From Cytobacillus luteolus (GTDB taxonomy: Bacteria; Bacillota; Bacilli; Bacillales; Bacillaceae_L): a stretch of 64,000 nt of DNA. The stretch lies in assembly GCF_017873715.1 (NCBI RefSeq), contig NZ_JAGGKM010000006.1, positions 62,001 through 126,000 on the forward strand. Direction: 5' to 3'. The position numbers were made by a program, and so were the translations under genes. Below are positions 54,246 through 62,211 of the stretch, one piece after another (the first letter of the stretch is position 1; every line of letters begins with the position of its first letter). The notes beneath the pieces are model-generated. The model was not told the origin of the DNA, ran no database searches, and worked only from the letters and a program-made list of their open reading frames with translations.

Positions 54246-55784
54246 TTATTTAAATACAGGCTCTTTAAACTGCGCAAGTTTTTCTAATGATGATTTATCA
54301 ACATCTTCATGTAGACTGTTGCCATGTGAATCCATCGTTACAACCGCAGTAAAACCTTCTACTTTTAAATGCCACATTGCTTCAGGAATTCCAAATTCCA
54401 TAAAGTCAACGCCTTCTACCGACTTAATACAGTCAGCATAGTACTGTGCTGCTCCACCGATTGCATTTAAGTAAACTCCACCATGATCTTTTAAAGCAGC
54501 AAGCGTTTTTGGACCCATTCCACCTTTACCAATAACTGCACGAATGCCGAAGCGCTTCATGATGTCACCTTGGTAAGGCTCCTCACGTATACTTGTTGTT
54601 GGACCAGCTGCTTTCACATGCCATGTTCCATCCTCATCCTTAAGCATAACCGGTCCACAGTGATAGATGATTTGACCATCTAAATTTACAGGAGAATCAT
54701 TTTCAGAAAGATGCTTATGAATCGCATCACGACCTGTGTACATTAAGCCGTTGATACGTACAACATCGCCTACTTTTAAGTCACGAATCTTTTCTTCTGT
54801 AATTGGTGCTTCTAATACAACTTCACGGCTGTCTGACTTCGTTTCTTCTTGAGCTTCTTCTACCTCTTTAGAGAAATCAATTTCTTCACCTTCATTGTAT
54901 AACCAATCATTGATTTCGCCATTATCTGGGTTTAAGGTCACACCTAATCGACGATATGCCCAACAGTTATAAGCAACTGAAACAAAGAAACTAGCTGGGA
55001 TACGATTAATCACTCCAACTTTACAACCTAAAAGAGTTGTTTCTCCACCAAAGCCCATCGTTCCAATTCCAAGCTTATTTGCATTTTCCATTACATATTC
55101 TTCAAGCTTAGCAAGTTCTTCAATTGGGTTTACATCTTCAACATCACGGAATAATTGTTCCTTCGCTAATTCATATCCTGATGTACGATCTCCACCAATT
55201 CCAACTCCGATGAATCCAGCACTACAGCCTTGTCCTTGTGCTTGGTAAACAGAATGCATGATGCATTTTCTGATTCCATCAAGGTCACGGCCAGCTTTAC
55301 CAAGACCTTCTAACTCACATGGTAAGCTATATTGAATATTTTTGTTCTCACAGCCGCCACCTTTTAAGATTAAGCGTGCATCAATATAATCTTTTTCCCA
55401 TTGCTCAAACTTAATAACCGGCGAACCCGCACCAAGATTGTCTCCACTATTTTTACCCGTTAATGAATCAACTGAATTCGGACGAAGCTTTCCGTCTTTT
55501 GTTGCTTCTGCAATTGCGTTCAGTATAGCCTCTTTAATTTTAAGTTGGTTTACACCAACAGGCGTTTTAATTTTAAAAGTTGGTAGTCCAGTATCTTGGC
55601 AAATTGGTGATACGTTTACATCTGCCATTGAAATATTGTTTGTGATTGTTGCAAGTGACATCGCTGAACGCGTCCCTGCATTTTCCTGTGCTTTTGCTTT
55701 AGCAATTGCACGTCTAACATCCTTAGGGAGTCTTGTAGATGTTTCTACAATCAAGTCATACATACTTTTTTGAAGCTTATCCAT
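54246..55784 (-). CDS. Class I (iron-sulfur) fumarate hydratase
   Basis: A 512-residue single-chain class I fumarase, reversibly hydrating fumarate to malate in the TCA cycle. The N-terminal alpha part has the three cluster Cys regions (SPICQDTGLPTF, GQGCSAGFIGVG, GGETTLLGCKVG); the C-terminal beta part has TGRDAIHKHL and GPTTSIREEPY. The 4Fe-4S cluster is oxygen-sensitive. Most Bacillus use class II FumC/CitG, so this is a second type. AAGGGGAAAC precedes the ATG. A near-consensus cre is about 95 bases upstream. Confidence 0.93.
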   Translation of the reverse strand: MDKLQKSMYDLIVETSTRLPKDVRRAIAKAKAQENAGTRSAMSLATITNNISMADVNVSPICQDTGLPTFKIKTPVGVNQLKIKEAILNAIAEATKDGKLRPNSVDSLTGKNSGDNLGAGSPVIKFEQWEKDYIDARLILKGGGCENKNIQYSLPCELEGLGKAGRDLDGIRKCIMHSVYQAQGQGCSAGFIGVGIGGDRTSGYELAKEQLFRDVEDVNPIEELAKLEEYVMENANKLGIGTMGFGGETTLLGCKVGVINRIPASFFVSVAYNCWAYRRLGVTLNPDNGEINDWLYNEGEEIDFSKEVEEAQEETKSDSREVVLEAPITEEKIRDLKVGDVVRINGLMYTGRDAIHKHLSENDSPVNLDGQIIYHCGPVMLKDEDGTWHVKAAGPTTSIREEPYQGDIMKRFGIRAVIGKGGMGPKTLAALKDHGGVYLNAIGGAAQYYADCIKSVEGVDFMEFGIPEAMWHLKVEGFTAVVTMDSHGNSLHEDVDKSSLEKLAQFKEPVFK

Positions 55785-55876
55785 ACCGTTTCCCCTTTCC
55801 CCTCTAACACGATAATTTATCTATATGTTTTTTCTTAATTCACACATTTTTTATTATACTCCTTGTCATTCTTTTG

Positions 55877-55890
55877 TGAAAGCATTTGCA
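55877..55890 (-). promoter_or_regulatory. Near-consensus cre upstream of fumarase
   Basis: TGAAAGCATTTGCA matches TGWAARCGYTWNCW at 13 of 14 positions (A for the central G). Suggests CcpA influence on the fumarase gene; the mismatch at the central CG lowers confidence. Confidence 0.4.
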
Positions 55891-55924
55891 AGCGATTCGG
55901 AGTTTGCATTTATTTACCTGTTGG

Positions 55925-56630
55925 GTCGTAGGGCAGTAACAGTTATGAGACCTCAGTTTGCTAAAAATGCCTGATAAGGGTTTATAAAACTGTTTTTGTG
56001 ACCTCAGTTTGTTGAAAATGCTTGGATGAGGGTTCATAAAACCGTTTATGAACCCTCAGTTTGCTGAAAACGCTGATATGAGGGCTCATAAAACCGTTTA
56101 TGTGACCTCTGCTTGCCAAAAACGCTTGGATGAGGGCTCATAAAACCATTTATGTGACCTCTTTCTGAAAAAAACGCCTTGATGAGGGCTCATAAAATCA
56201 TTTATGTGACCTCTACTTGCCAAAAACACCTGGATGAGGGCTCATAAAATCGTTTATGTGACCTCTGCTTGCCAAAAACGCTTGGATGAGGGCTCATAAA
56301 ACCATTTATGTGACCTCTTTGTGAATAAAACGCCTGGATGAGGGCTCATAAAATCATTTATGTGACCTCTTTCTGAAAAAAACGCCTGGATGAGGGCTCA
56401 TAAAACCATTTATGTGACCTCTTTCTGAATAAAACGCCTGGATGAGGGCTCATAAAATCATTTATGTGACCTCTTTCTGAATAAAACGCCTGGATGAGGG
56501 CTCATAAAATCATTTATGTGACCTCTACTTGCCAAAAACACCTGGATGAGGGCTCATAAACTCGTTTATGTGACCTCACTCTGCTAAAAAAGTCAACATG
56601 ACGGCCCATAAATCCGTGGGCCTAAATAAA
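55925..56630. repeat. Array of 52-bp palindromic units (array 2)
   Basis: Twelve units start at 55977, 56029, 56081 and then every 52 bases to 56549, with degenerate edges at 55925 and 56601; no insertion or deletion breaks the period. The usual unit is AGGGCTCATAAA, 4-base loop, TTTATGTGACCT (10 of 12 pairs) plus a 24-base linker in two versions (CTTTCTGAATAAAACGCC or CTGCTTGCCAAAAACGC). The 56029 unit is a perfect stem (AGGGTTCATAAA / TTTATGAACCCT). Arms and period match array 1 but the linker sequence differs. It separates fumarase from a small minus-strand gene. Confidence 0.95.
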
Positions 56631-56634
56631 ACGC

Positions 56635-56669
56635 AAAAAAATAGCATCAGCAAACTGATACTATTTTTT
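56635..56669. terminator. Terminator after the SE1561-type gene
   Basis: AAAAAATAGCATCAG and CTGATACTATTTTTT with a 4-base loop; strong T-run on the minus strand. Confidence 0.88.
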
Positions 56670-56676
56670 CAAAGCA

Positions 56677-56853
56677 TTATCCCTTAAACTGATCATACTT
56701 TCCTTCAAGATCATCTAACATTTGAATAAGACGATCTATATCATCTAAATCCGTAGATTCAGGATCCATTGAATCAATGACTTCTAAAAAAAGGTTTAAA
56801 CGATTTTTCAGATAGTCTAGCTGTGAGTCTTTGTCATGAATTGCATTACCCAT
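56677..56853 (-). CDS. SE1561-family small protein
   Basis: A 58-residue acidic helical protein, beginning MGNAIHDKDSQLDYLKNRLN and ending LEGKYDQFKG, with DLDDIDRLIQML in between. I recognise it as the SE1561 family of unknown function, widespread in Bacillales. AAAGGAG is eight bases before the ATG and a terminator follows, so it is a complete monocistronic gene. Confidence 0.8.
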   Translation of the reverse strand: MGNAIHDKDSQLDYLKNRLNLFLEVIDSMDPESTDLDDIDRLIQMLDDLEGKYDQFKG

Positions 56854-56991
56854 ATTTTCACTCCTTTCACTCTTGGTAAATTAACATACTATATACCTTC
56901 TCGCCATACTCTTTTTACTATATACTATAATTCGTATTAAATAGACAAGGCATCATTTCAATAAAGAGCCTTAGGTAAAGGAGCTTTTAAA

Positions 56992-58113
56992 GTGTTAGTG
57001 CAAAGACAAAAAATTACCCCTTCCTATGACCCCTGGGAAGCATATTTAGATATTGAGCAATATGGCTCTGGGCAGCTTACAAATGTAGAATTCACAACTA
57101 CCACACTTTGCAATATGCGTTGTGAACACTGTGCCGTAGGTTATACACTACAACCAAAAGACCCAGAAGCGTTGCCAATTTCACTTATCCTTCAAAGATT
57201 AGATGAAATAGAGCACCTTCGTTCTCTTAGTATAACGGGTGGAGAGCCTATGCTTTCATTAAAATCAGTTGAAAATTATGTTCTACCTCTTTTAAAGTAT
57301 GCCCATGAACGAGGGGTACGTACTCAAATCAATTCAAATTTAACCCTTGATTTAGAGCGCTATGAGAAAATTGTACCCTATTTAGATGTTCTACATATCT
57401 CACACAATTGGGGAACAATCGATGATTTTATTGAAGGCGGGTTTGCGATGATGGAACGTAAACCAACCCGAGAGCAAAGAATTGCCTACTTTGATCGTAT
57501 GATTGAGAACAGTAAGGCACTAAGCAAGGCTGGAGTGATGGTGTCAGCCGAAACGATGCTCAATAAACGAACTCTTCCTTATATTGAGACAATCCATCAC
57601 CAAATAGTCCATGAAATGAACTGTGCAAGACATGAAATACACCCAATGTACCCAAGTGATTTTGCAAGCACTCTTGAAACGTTAACTCTTAAAGAAATTA
57701 GAGAGGCCATTCACAAATTACTAGATATACGTGATTCAAAAACCTGGATGCTATTTGGCACACTTCCTTTCTATGCTTGCAGTAGTAACCAAGATGATTT
57801 AGCACTTCTTAAAAGACTCTATGCGAGTCAAAACGTAACGGTTCGTAATGATCCAGATGGAAGATCGCGATTAAACGTAAATATCTTTAATGGAGACATC
57901 ATTGTCACTGATTTTGGTGATGCTCCTGCTCTAGGGAATATTCAAAATACTACCTTAGAAGCAGCATATGAAACATGGAATAGATCACACCTAGCTAAAG
58001 AGCTCTCTTGCCACTGTCCTGCTGTTAAGTGCTTAGGCCCGAATATATTAGTTAAAAATAGTTATTATAAGGACGAAGACTTTACCCAAAAAAGTGCTAG
58101 AATTACCTTATAA
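56992..58113 (+). CDS. yfkAB: Radical SAM protein YfkAB
   Basis: A 373-residue radical S-adenosylmethionine protein. The cluster motif CNMRCEHC places Cys40, Cys44 and Cys47 in the CxxxCxxC pattern; SITGGEP is the SAM-binding glycine motif. Extra Cys near the C-terminus (SCHCPAVKC) could hold an auxiliary cluster. B. subtilis YfkAB is the best match I can recall; its reaction is not established. GTG 56992 has AAGGAG upstream. It converges on yfkD, its B. subtilis neighbour. Confidence 0.88.
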   Translation: MLVQRQKITPSYDPWEAYLDIEQYGSGQLTNVEFTTTTLCNMRCEHCAVGYTLQPKDPEALPISLILQRLDEIEHLRSLSITGGEPMLSLKSVENYVLPLLKYAHERGVRTQINSNLTLDLERYEKIVPYLDVLHISHNWGTIDDFIEGGFAMMERKPTREQRIAYFDRMIENSKALSKAGVMVSAETMLNKRTLPYIETIHHQIVHEMNCARHEIHPMYPSDFASTLETLTLKEIREAIHKLLDIRDSKTWMLFGTLPFYACSSNQDDLALLKRLYASQNVTVRNDPDGRSRLNVNIFNGDIIVTDFGDAPALGNIQNTTLEAAYETWNRSHLAKELSCHCPAVKCLGPNILVKNSYYKDEDFTQKSARITL

Positions 58114-58119
58114 AAGTGA

Positions 58120-58157
58120 AAAAGGAAGTATCCATTCATACCCGGATACTTCCTTTT
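58120..58157. terminator. Bidirectional terminator between yfkAB and yfkD
   Basis: AAAAGGAAGTATCC and GGATACTTCCTTTT with a 10-base loop between convergent genes. Confidence 0.9.
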
Positions 58158-58161
58158 ATTT

Positions 58162-58974
58162 TTATCTTGGCGTTTCAGACGCAATAAAACCAAATGATAC
58201 ATGATCCTGAACCGGTATCCATGCACCAATTCCTTGATGAGTTACGTTTTTAACAACTAAGCTTTTCTTGCTACCTTTTAATACTAAATACACTTCACCA
58301 TACGTTACTTTCCCTTTTTCACTAACCGCTGGAGCATAGCCATATAAATAGCCTAATCTCTTGGAAGGAACATTGTAGACCTGATCTTTTTTAGTCCCCG
58401 CTCCAATAATGGTTTCAAATGAAAGAGGTAAGCCTGTTTTTTCTGCTGCTTTAATTAACATCATTTTCTTTACGTCTTCCGGACCTTGAATTTTCGCAGT
58501 AAGTCCACCCTTAATATGCTTCTGTGCCTCTTGGTTATATTTTATTTGAACCGGGGCTTTTCCACCACGATTATCGACAAAGTTTGTATTGATCTTTTTG
58601 TATTCCCAATTTGTTCCGGTCTCTGTTGATTCATAGCTTAATGGCCACTGACCTAAGTAGATTGTTGCACGATACCCAATAGCTAAAGGAGTTGTTGAAA
58701 TTGAAGATTCGTTTAAAATACGAATTAAATCCGGATTCTCAATTTTCACCTCTGAGCTATCAATTAGTTCTTTTGCCAAATCACTCGGCTGAAGATAAGG
58801 TAAATCCTGAGTAGGATTTGGATACGTATTTTCTTTTGCGATATTTAATACAGAATTAGGGATTTCATATTTATTTTCCTGTTTGTTATCTTGCTTTCCA
58901 TCAGCATATGTGATTGTAGAAATGCTTGATAAAAGGAATAAGACAGCAATTACAAAAGACAATTTATTTTTCAT
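58162..58974 (-). CDS. yfkD: YfkD-family secreted protein
   Basis: A 270-residue exported protein with a signal peptide (KLSFVIAVLFLLSSISTITYA) and a family-typical C-terminal half: ATIYLGQWPLSYES, GGLTAKIQGPEDVKKMM, GYLYGYAPAVSEKGKV and GIGAWIPVQDHVSFGF. Function unknown; extracellular. ATG 58974 has AAAGGAG ten bases upstream; a longer frame from 59070 would overlap the next gene and destroy the signal peptide. Confidence 0.85.
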   Translation of the reverse strand: MKNKLSFVIAVLFLLSSISTITYADGKQDNKQENKYEIPNSVLNIAKENTYPNPTQDLPYLQPSDLAKELIDSSEVKIENPDLIRILNESSISTTPLAIGYRATIYLGQWPLSYESTETGTNWEYKKINTNFVDNRGGKAPVQIKYNQEAQKHIKGGLTAKIQGPEDVKKMMLIKAAEKTGLPLSFETIIGAGTKKDQVYNVPSKRLGYLYGYAPAVSEKGKVTYGEVYLVLKGSKKSLVVKNVTHQGIGAWIPVQDHVSFGFIASETPR

Positions 58975-59050
58975 TAAACATATACTCCTTTCATTTCTTT
59001 GAGTATAGTTTTTTCGAAGAATACCTATCTTATCCTTATTTTTAAGAAAA

Positions 59051-59668
59051 TCATCCTGATGTTTTTTCACTTAATCTTTTGAGCAAGTTCTCGAATCTTG
59101 GGAAAAAGACTTGAATAAGTGGACCGATTAGAAAAGTAACAATGATTGTCCCTAGTCCTATTGGGCCCTTGAATAGAAACGCAAACAATAAAGCAGTTAT
59201 CTCTCCAATTGTTTTAGCCATACCTAAATTGATAGGAAGGCGAGACTTTATTGCCACCATAAAATTATCAATCGGAATCAGCGGAAACTTTGCTTGCAGA
59301 TAAATGGAGATTCCCATTGATAAACCGAGCAATCCAAGAAGCAATATTATCAACTGATATATAAAACCTTCTGGTTCCCAATTTGGGAATGCAATTAAAA
59401 GCCAAAAGTCAATAAATGGCCCCATTAAAAAAATCGGAATGACCGCTAAATATTCCGGGCGTACTTTCATTAGTAAAGCATTCACAATGATAAGGATAAT
59501 TCCTACGATGATTACCCAGGTACCGACGGTAAAACCAACAGTTGTTGAAAGACCAACATTTAGAGCATCCCATGCACCTGCACCTAAATCGGCTTTAATT
59601 GTTAAGCTAACTCCTAGTGATGTGACAAGCAGTCCTATTATATAAAACAGTATTCTAAGTATGAGCAT
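59051..59668 (-). CDS. YczE/YyaS/YitT-family membrane protein
   Basis: A 205-residue integral membrane protein with five or six segments. The start ILFYIIGLLVTSLGVSLTIKADLGAGAWDALNVGLS (key piece: KADLGAGAWDALNVG) is the family signature. B. subtilis YczE influences antibiotic (bacillaene/surfactin-region) production; most members are uncharacterised. GGAGG precedes the ATG. It is 76 bases upstream of yfkD and may share its transcript. Confidence 0.85.
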   Translation of the reverse strand: MLILRILFYIIGLLVTSLGVSLTIKADLGAGAWDALNVGLSTTVGFTVGTWVIIVGIILIIVNALLMKVRPEYLAVIPIFLMGPFIDFWLLIAFPNWEPEGFIYQLIILLLGLLGLSMGISIYLQAKFPLIPIDNFMVAIKSRLPINLGMAKTIGEITALLFAFLFKGPIGLGTIIVTFLIGPLIQVFFPRFENLLKRLSEKTSG

Positions 59669-59745
59669 AGCTGTAATCCTCCGATGCTTAATTTCATTTA
59701 TTTATATCATATGTTGTCCAATCTAAAATTTTTCAAAAAAATAAG

Positions 59746-59774
59746 TTGTCTGAATATTTACAACTATCTAATAA
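59746..59774 (+). promoter_or_regulatory. Promoter of the candidate small RNA
   Basis: TTGTCT (59746-59751), 17 bases, TAATAA (59769-59774). Start would be near 59781. No reading frame follows before the terminator. Confidence 0.5.
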
Positions 59775-59780
59775 CATGAT

Positions 59781-59965
59781 AAGATGTAACTACCATAAAA
59801 GAAGGAGGGATACAGAGAAACATACCTACAACAAGGGGGTATGCATATCGAGTAGATCTCAGATGGGAACATCGAAGGTTTAATCTTCAGTATCTCTTGT
59901 ACTTAACGCGGATAAAAAATCTACGAGAAAGGCTCTGTTAATCCCATGAACAGAGCCTTTTCGTT
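59781..59965 (+). ncRNA. Candidate structured small RNA, class unknown
   Basis: A stretch of about 185 bases between a plausible promoter and a terminator, with no protein frame. Visible pairing: CATACC/GGTATG (59821-59843); GTAGAT/ATCTAC (59852-59857 with 59919-59924) enclosing GATG-GGAA-CATC (59862-59873) and GAAG/CTTC (59874-59888), so a junction; and the terminal hairpin GGCTCTGTT/AACAGAGCC (59931-59957) followed by TTTTCGTTGTTTT. It also carries AAGGAGGG near its 5' end without a usable start codon. It matches no riboswitch class I know. It could be a trans-acting RNA, or a leader of something now lost. Confidence 0.5.
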
Positions 59966-59973
59966 GTTTTATT

Positions 59974-60354
59974 TTACTTAAGCTCAAATGTTTCAACAAT
60001 TTCGATACTGTCTTTGACTGATTGAGCCATTGGACAGTTTTTATTTGCTAATTCGATAGCTTGTTCAATTTTGTGCTCTTGCAAATCTTCCCCAGAAATT
60101 AAGTAATGAATGTGTATTTTCTCCAAACGATTTGCCTCTTGTTCATTTCGAACAACATCTGCTTGAATGGTAATATCATGAATAACCATTCTTTTCTTCT
60201 CGAGGATCTTTCTAAGAACACCACCACTACAAACCGCAATGGAGGAAACCATTAGTTGAAAAGGTCTGAAACCATGAGTTTCGTCTCCTGCAATATGTAA
60301 TTCTCCGTATTCAAACTGTGTTGTAAAGCCTACCTCTTTCATTTTAAATTCCAT
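59974..60354 (-). CDS. OsmC-family protein
   Basis: A 126-residue OsmC/YhfA-like protein. The two redox Cys that reduce organic hydroperoxides in OsmC/Ohr are present: AVCSGGVLRKILE near residue 41 and NKNCPMAQSV near 106. The family acts as cytoplasmic dimers on peroxides, though the YhfA subgroup is less studied. GGGGTG is six bases before the ATG. It converges on the candidate RNA and could share its hairpin. Confidence 0.85.
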   Translation of the reverse strand: MEFKMKEVGFTTQFEYGELHIAGDETHGFRPFQLMVSSIAVCSGGVLRKILEKKRMVIHDITIQADVVRNEQEANRLEKIHIHYLISGEDLQEHKIEQAIELANKNCPMAQSVKDSIEIVETFELK

Positions 60355-60521
60355 TGTTTACACCCCTAATTTACTAATTTTATTTTATTCTATACTAAAC
60401 CCTGTAAAAATCTACTGTTTTGCTTTAAGACAAGCCTTTCGTAATACAAAGTTCTTGTAACATTCTAAAAATCCTTGTAACATCATCTAAGTAAAATGTG
60501 TTTTTTAGAACGGAGCATGCT

Positions 60522-61691
60522 ATGAATATTACAATGCGTTTTTGGATTTTAGTATTAATTGTTTCTATTTCTGGCTTTTCGCAAGGGATGTTACTTCCGC
60601 TAATTGCGATTATTTTTGAAAGTGGCGGTGTATCTTCAACGATTAATGGTCTTCATGCAACAGGTTTATATATCGGTGTGTTGATTGCGTCTCCATTTAT
60701 GGAAGGACCACTCAGAAGATTTGGCTATAAGCCGATTATTTTAGTAGGTGGAATCCTAGTTATTGCATCTTTATTTGCGTTTCCTTTGTGGGACTCCATT
60801 TTATTTTGGTTTGTTCTTAGACTATTGATTGGTATCGGGGATCACATGCTTCATTTTGGAACACAGACGTGGATCACCTCGTTTTCACCAGAGCATAGAA
60901 GAGGTAGAAATATTTCTATATACGGCTTGTCATTTGGTCTTGGGTTTGCTGCAGGTCCTTTAGTCACACCATTAGTTGAAATCAATGCAGCCTTACCTTT
61001 TATTATTTCTGCTTCGATTAGTTTACTTGCCTGGTCAACTGTATTCTTTTTAAAAAATGAACTACCTGAATCTACGGATATTGAAACAACTTCATTTTTT
61101 GGAACAATGAAGCGCTTTGCTAAGACTTGGAACTATGCATGGGTTGCCTTTTTACCTCCTTTTGGATATGGGTTTTTAGAGGCATCTTTAAATGGTAACT
61201 TTCCGGTTTATGCTTTACGGACTGGTATCGATGTTCAAAGTGTATCAATTTTATTACCAGCCTTTGCAGTTGGAAGTATAATTACTCAACTTCCACTTGG
61301 TGTATTAAGTGATAAACTTGGAAGAAAGAACATTTTACTCATTGTTCTCCTCTTAGGATTTTTTAGTTTTACAACAGCAAGCTTTCTGGAACACTCAGTA
61401 ACTGGATTATTTATTTGTTTCTTAATTGCTGGAATGGTTGTTGGTTCAACTTTCTCATTGGGAATTAGTTATATGACCGATTTAGTGCCAAAGGGACTCC
61501 TTCCTGCTGGTAACTTAATGTGCGGGATCTTTTTTAGCTTTGGAAGTATTAGTGGACCGTTAATTGGTGGTATCTTTATAGAGTATGTTCCTGGCGCTAG
61601 CTTTTTCCATATTATTAGTACAATGTTATTATGCATCTTTTTTGCGATTCTTTCCTTTAGAAGGCAGACTTTAGTAGCTATTAACCAATAG
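60522..61691 (+). CDS. MFS transporter
   Basis: A 389-residue, 12-segment major facilitator (drug/sugar exporter-like). It starts ITMRFWILVLIVSISGF, with GFGFLEASLNGNFPVY and LGVLSDKLGRKNILL (loop 8-9 motif) in the second half. Substrate cannot be inferred. ATG 60522 has GGAG six bases upstream; a longer frame starting at 60498 includes that site. Monocistronic. Confidence 0.88.
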   Translation: MNITMRFWILVLIVSISGFSQGMLLPLIAIIFESGGVSSTINGLHATGLYIGVLIASPFMEGPLRRFGYKPIILVGGILVIASLFAFPLWDSILFWFVLRLLIGIGDHMLHFGTQTWITSFSPEHRRGRNISIYGLSFGLGFAAGPLVTPLVEINAALPFIISASISLLAWSTVFFLKNELPESTDIETTSFFGTMKRFAKTWNYAWVAFLPPFGYGFLEASLNGNFPVYALRTGIDVQSVSILLPAFAVGSIITQLPLGVLSDKLGRKNILLIVLLLGFFSFTTASFLEHSVTGLFICFLIAGMVVGSTFSLGISYMTDLVPKGLLPAGNLMCGIFFSFGSISGPLIGGIFIEYVPGASFFHIISTMLLCIFFAILSFRRQTLVAINQ

Positions 61692-61715
61692 CTACTAGGC
61701 TGCTTTATTTTTTTG
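61671..61715 (+). terminator. Terminator of the MFS gene
   Basis: TAGTAGCTATT and AATAGCTACTA (11-bp perfect stem, overlapping the last codons), then GGCTGC and TTTATTTTTTTG. Confidence 0.7.
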
Positions 61716-61846
61716 CCCATTTTCAAAAAATCGGTTAAATATCATTGACCATTTTTCGTTAACTGTTATATAATACATTAAAAGATAACTAACTGTATTA
61801 AAACAGTAGTGAGCGAAAAATTTACCAATAAGGGAGAGAGTTAACG

Positions 61847-61993
61847 ATGAGTAGACAGGAACGTAAAAACATGATTGAGTTTATTGAAAGAGTAAAAGGC
61901 TTTGAAAAAGATGCTCTGGTTTATATGACCGATGCAGAGATTGAACACATTTATGACACAACTTATTTTCAATTTGAAGAAATTGTAGAGTAA
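61847..61993 (+). CDS. BH0509-family small protein
   Basis: A 48-residue acidic peptide, MSRQERKNMIEFIERVKGFE and so on, ending FQFEEIVE; YMTDAEIEHIYD is the conserved core. I recognise it as the BH0509 family of Bacillales, unknown function. AGGGAGAG lies seven bases upstream and a terminator follows, so it is an independent gene. Confidence 0.75.
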   Translation: MSRQERKNMIEFIERVKGFEKDALVYMTDAEIEHIYDTTYFQFEEIVE

Positions 61994-61998
61994 CGGTT

Positions 61999-62030
61999 AT
62001 ACCTCTCATATAATGAGGGGTATTTTTCTT
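61999..62030 (+). terminator. Terminator of the BH0509-type gene
   Basis: ATACCTCTCAT, loop ATA, ATGAGGGGTAT (one G-T pair), then TTTTTCTTTT. Confidence 0.9.
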
Positions 62031-62071
62031 TTCAACTATAAAATTTTCACTTTTATTCTCAATGATCATAT

Positions 62072-62093
62072 GCTATAATTAAAATAATTATAA
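62072..62093 (+). promoter_or_regulatory. Extended -10 and PerR-like box
   Basis: TGCTATAAT at 62071-62079 is an extended -10 with a poor -35. Directly downstream, TTAAAAT A ATTATAA (62079-62093) matches the PerR box TTATAATnATTATAA at 14 of 15 positions. The gene controlled is a metal-efflux ATPase of the PfeT/ZosA type, which is a PerR target in B. subtilis. Confidence 0.75.
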
Positions 62094-62211
62094 AGTAAAA
62101 ATAATTTAAAAGAATGCTGCTAATCCCTTTGGATTTGGCAGCTTTAGCTGTTTTATAGGGCTAATGATTGTGATTATTTTTCTCAATTAGAAAATGACAG
62201 GGGGAATTATT

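Noticed and set aside
55925-56630. CRISPR array or tandem coding repeat
   Set aside because: Linkers fall into only two versions, and 52 is not a multiple of three, so no repeat protein could be encoded in one frame.
59814-59860. Short peptide gene after AAGGAGGG
   Set aside because: No start codon lies at a workable distance, and the first ATG is followed within four codons by a stop.
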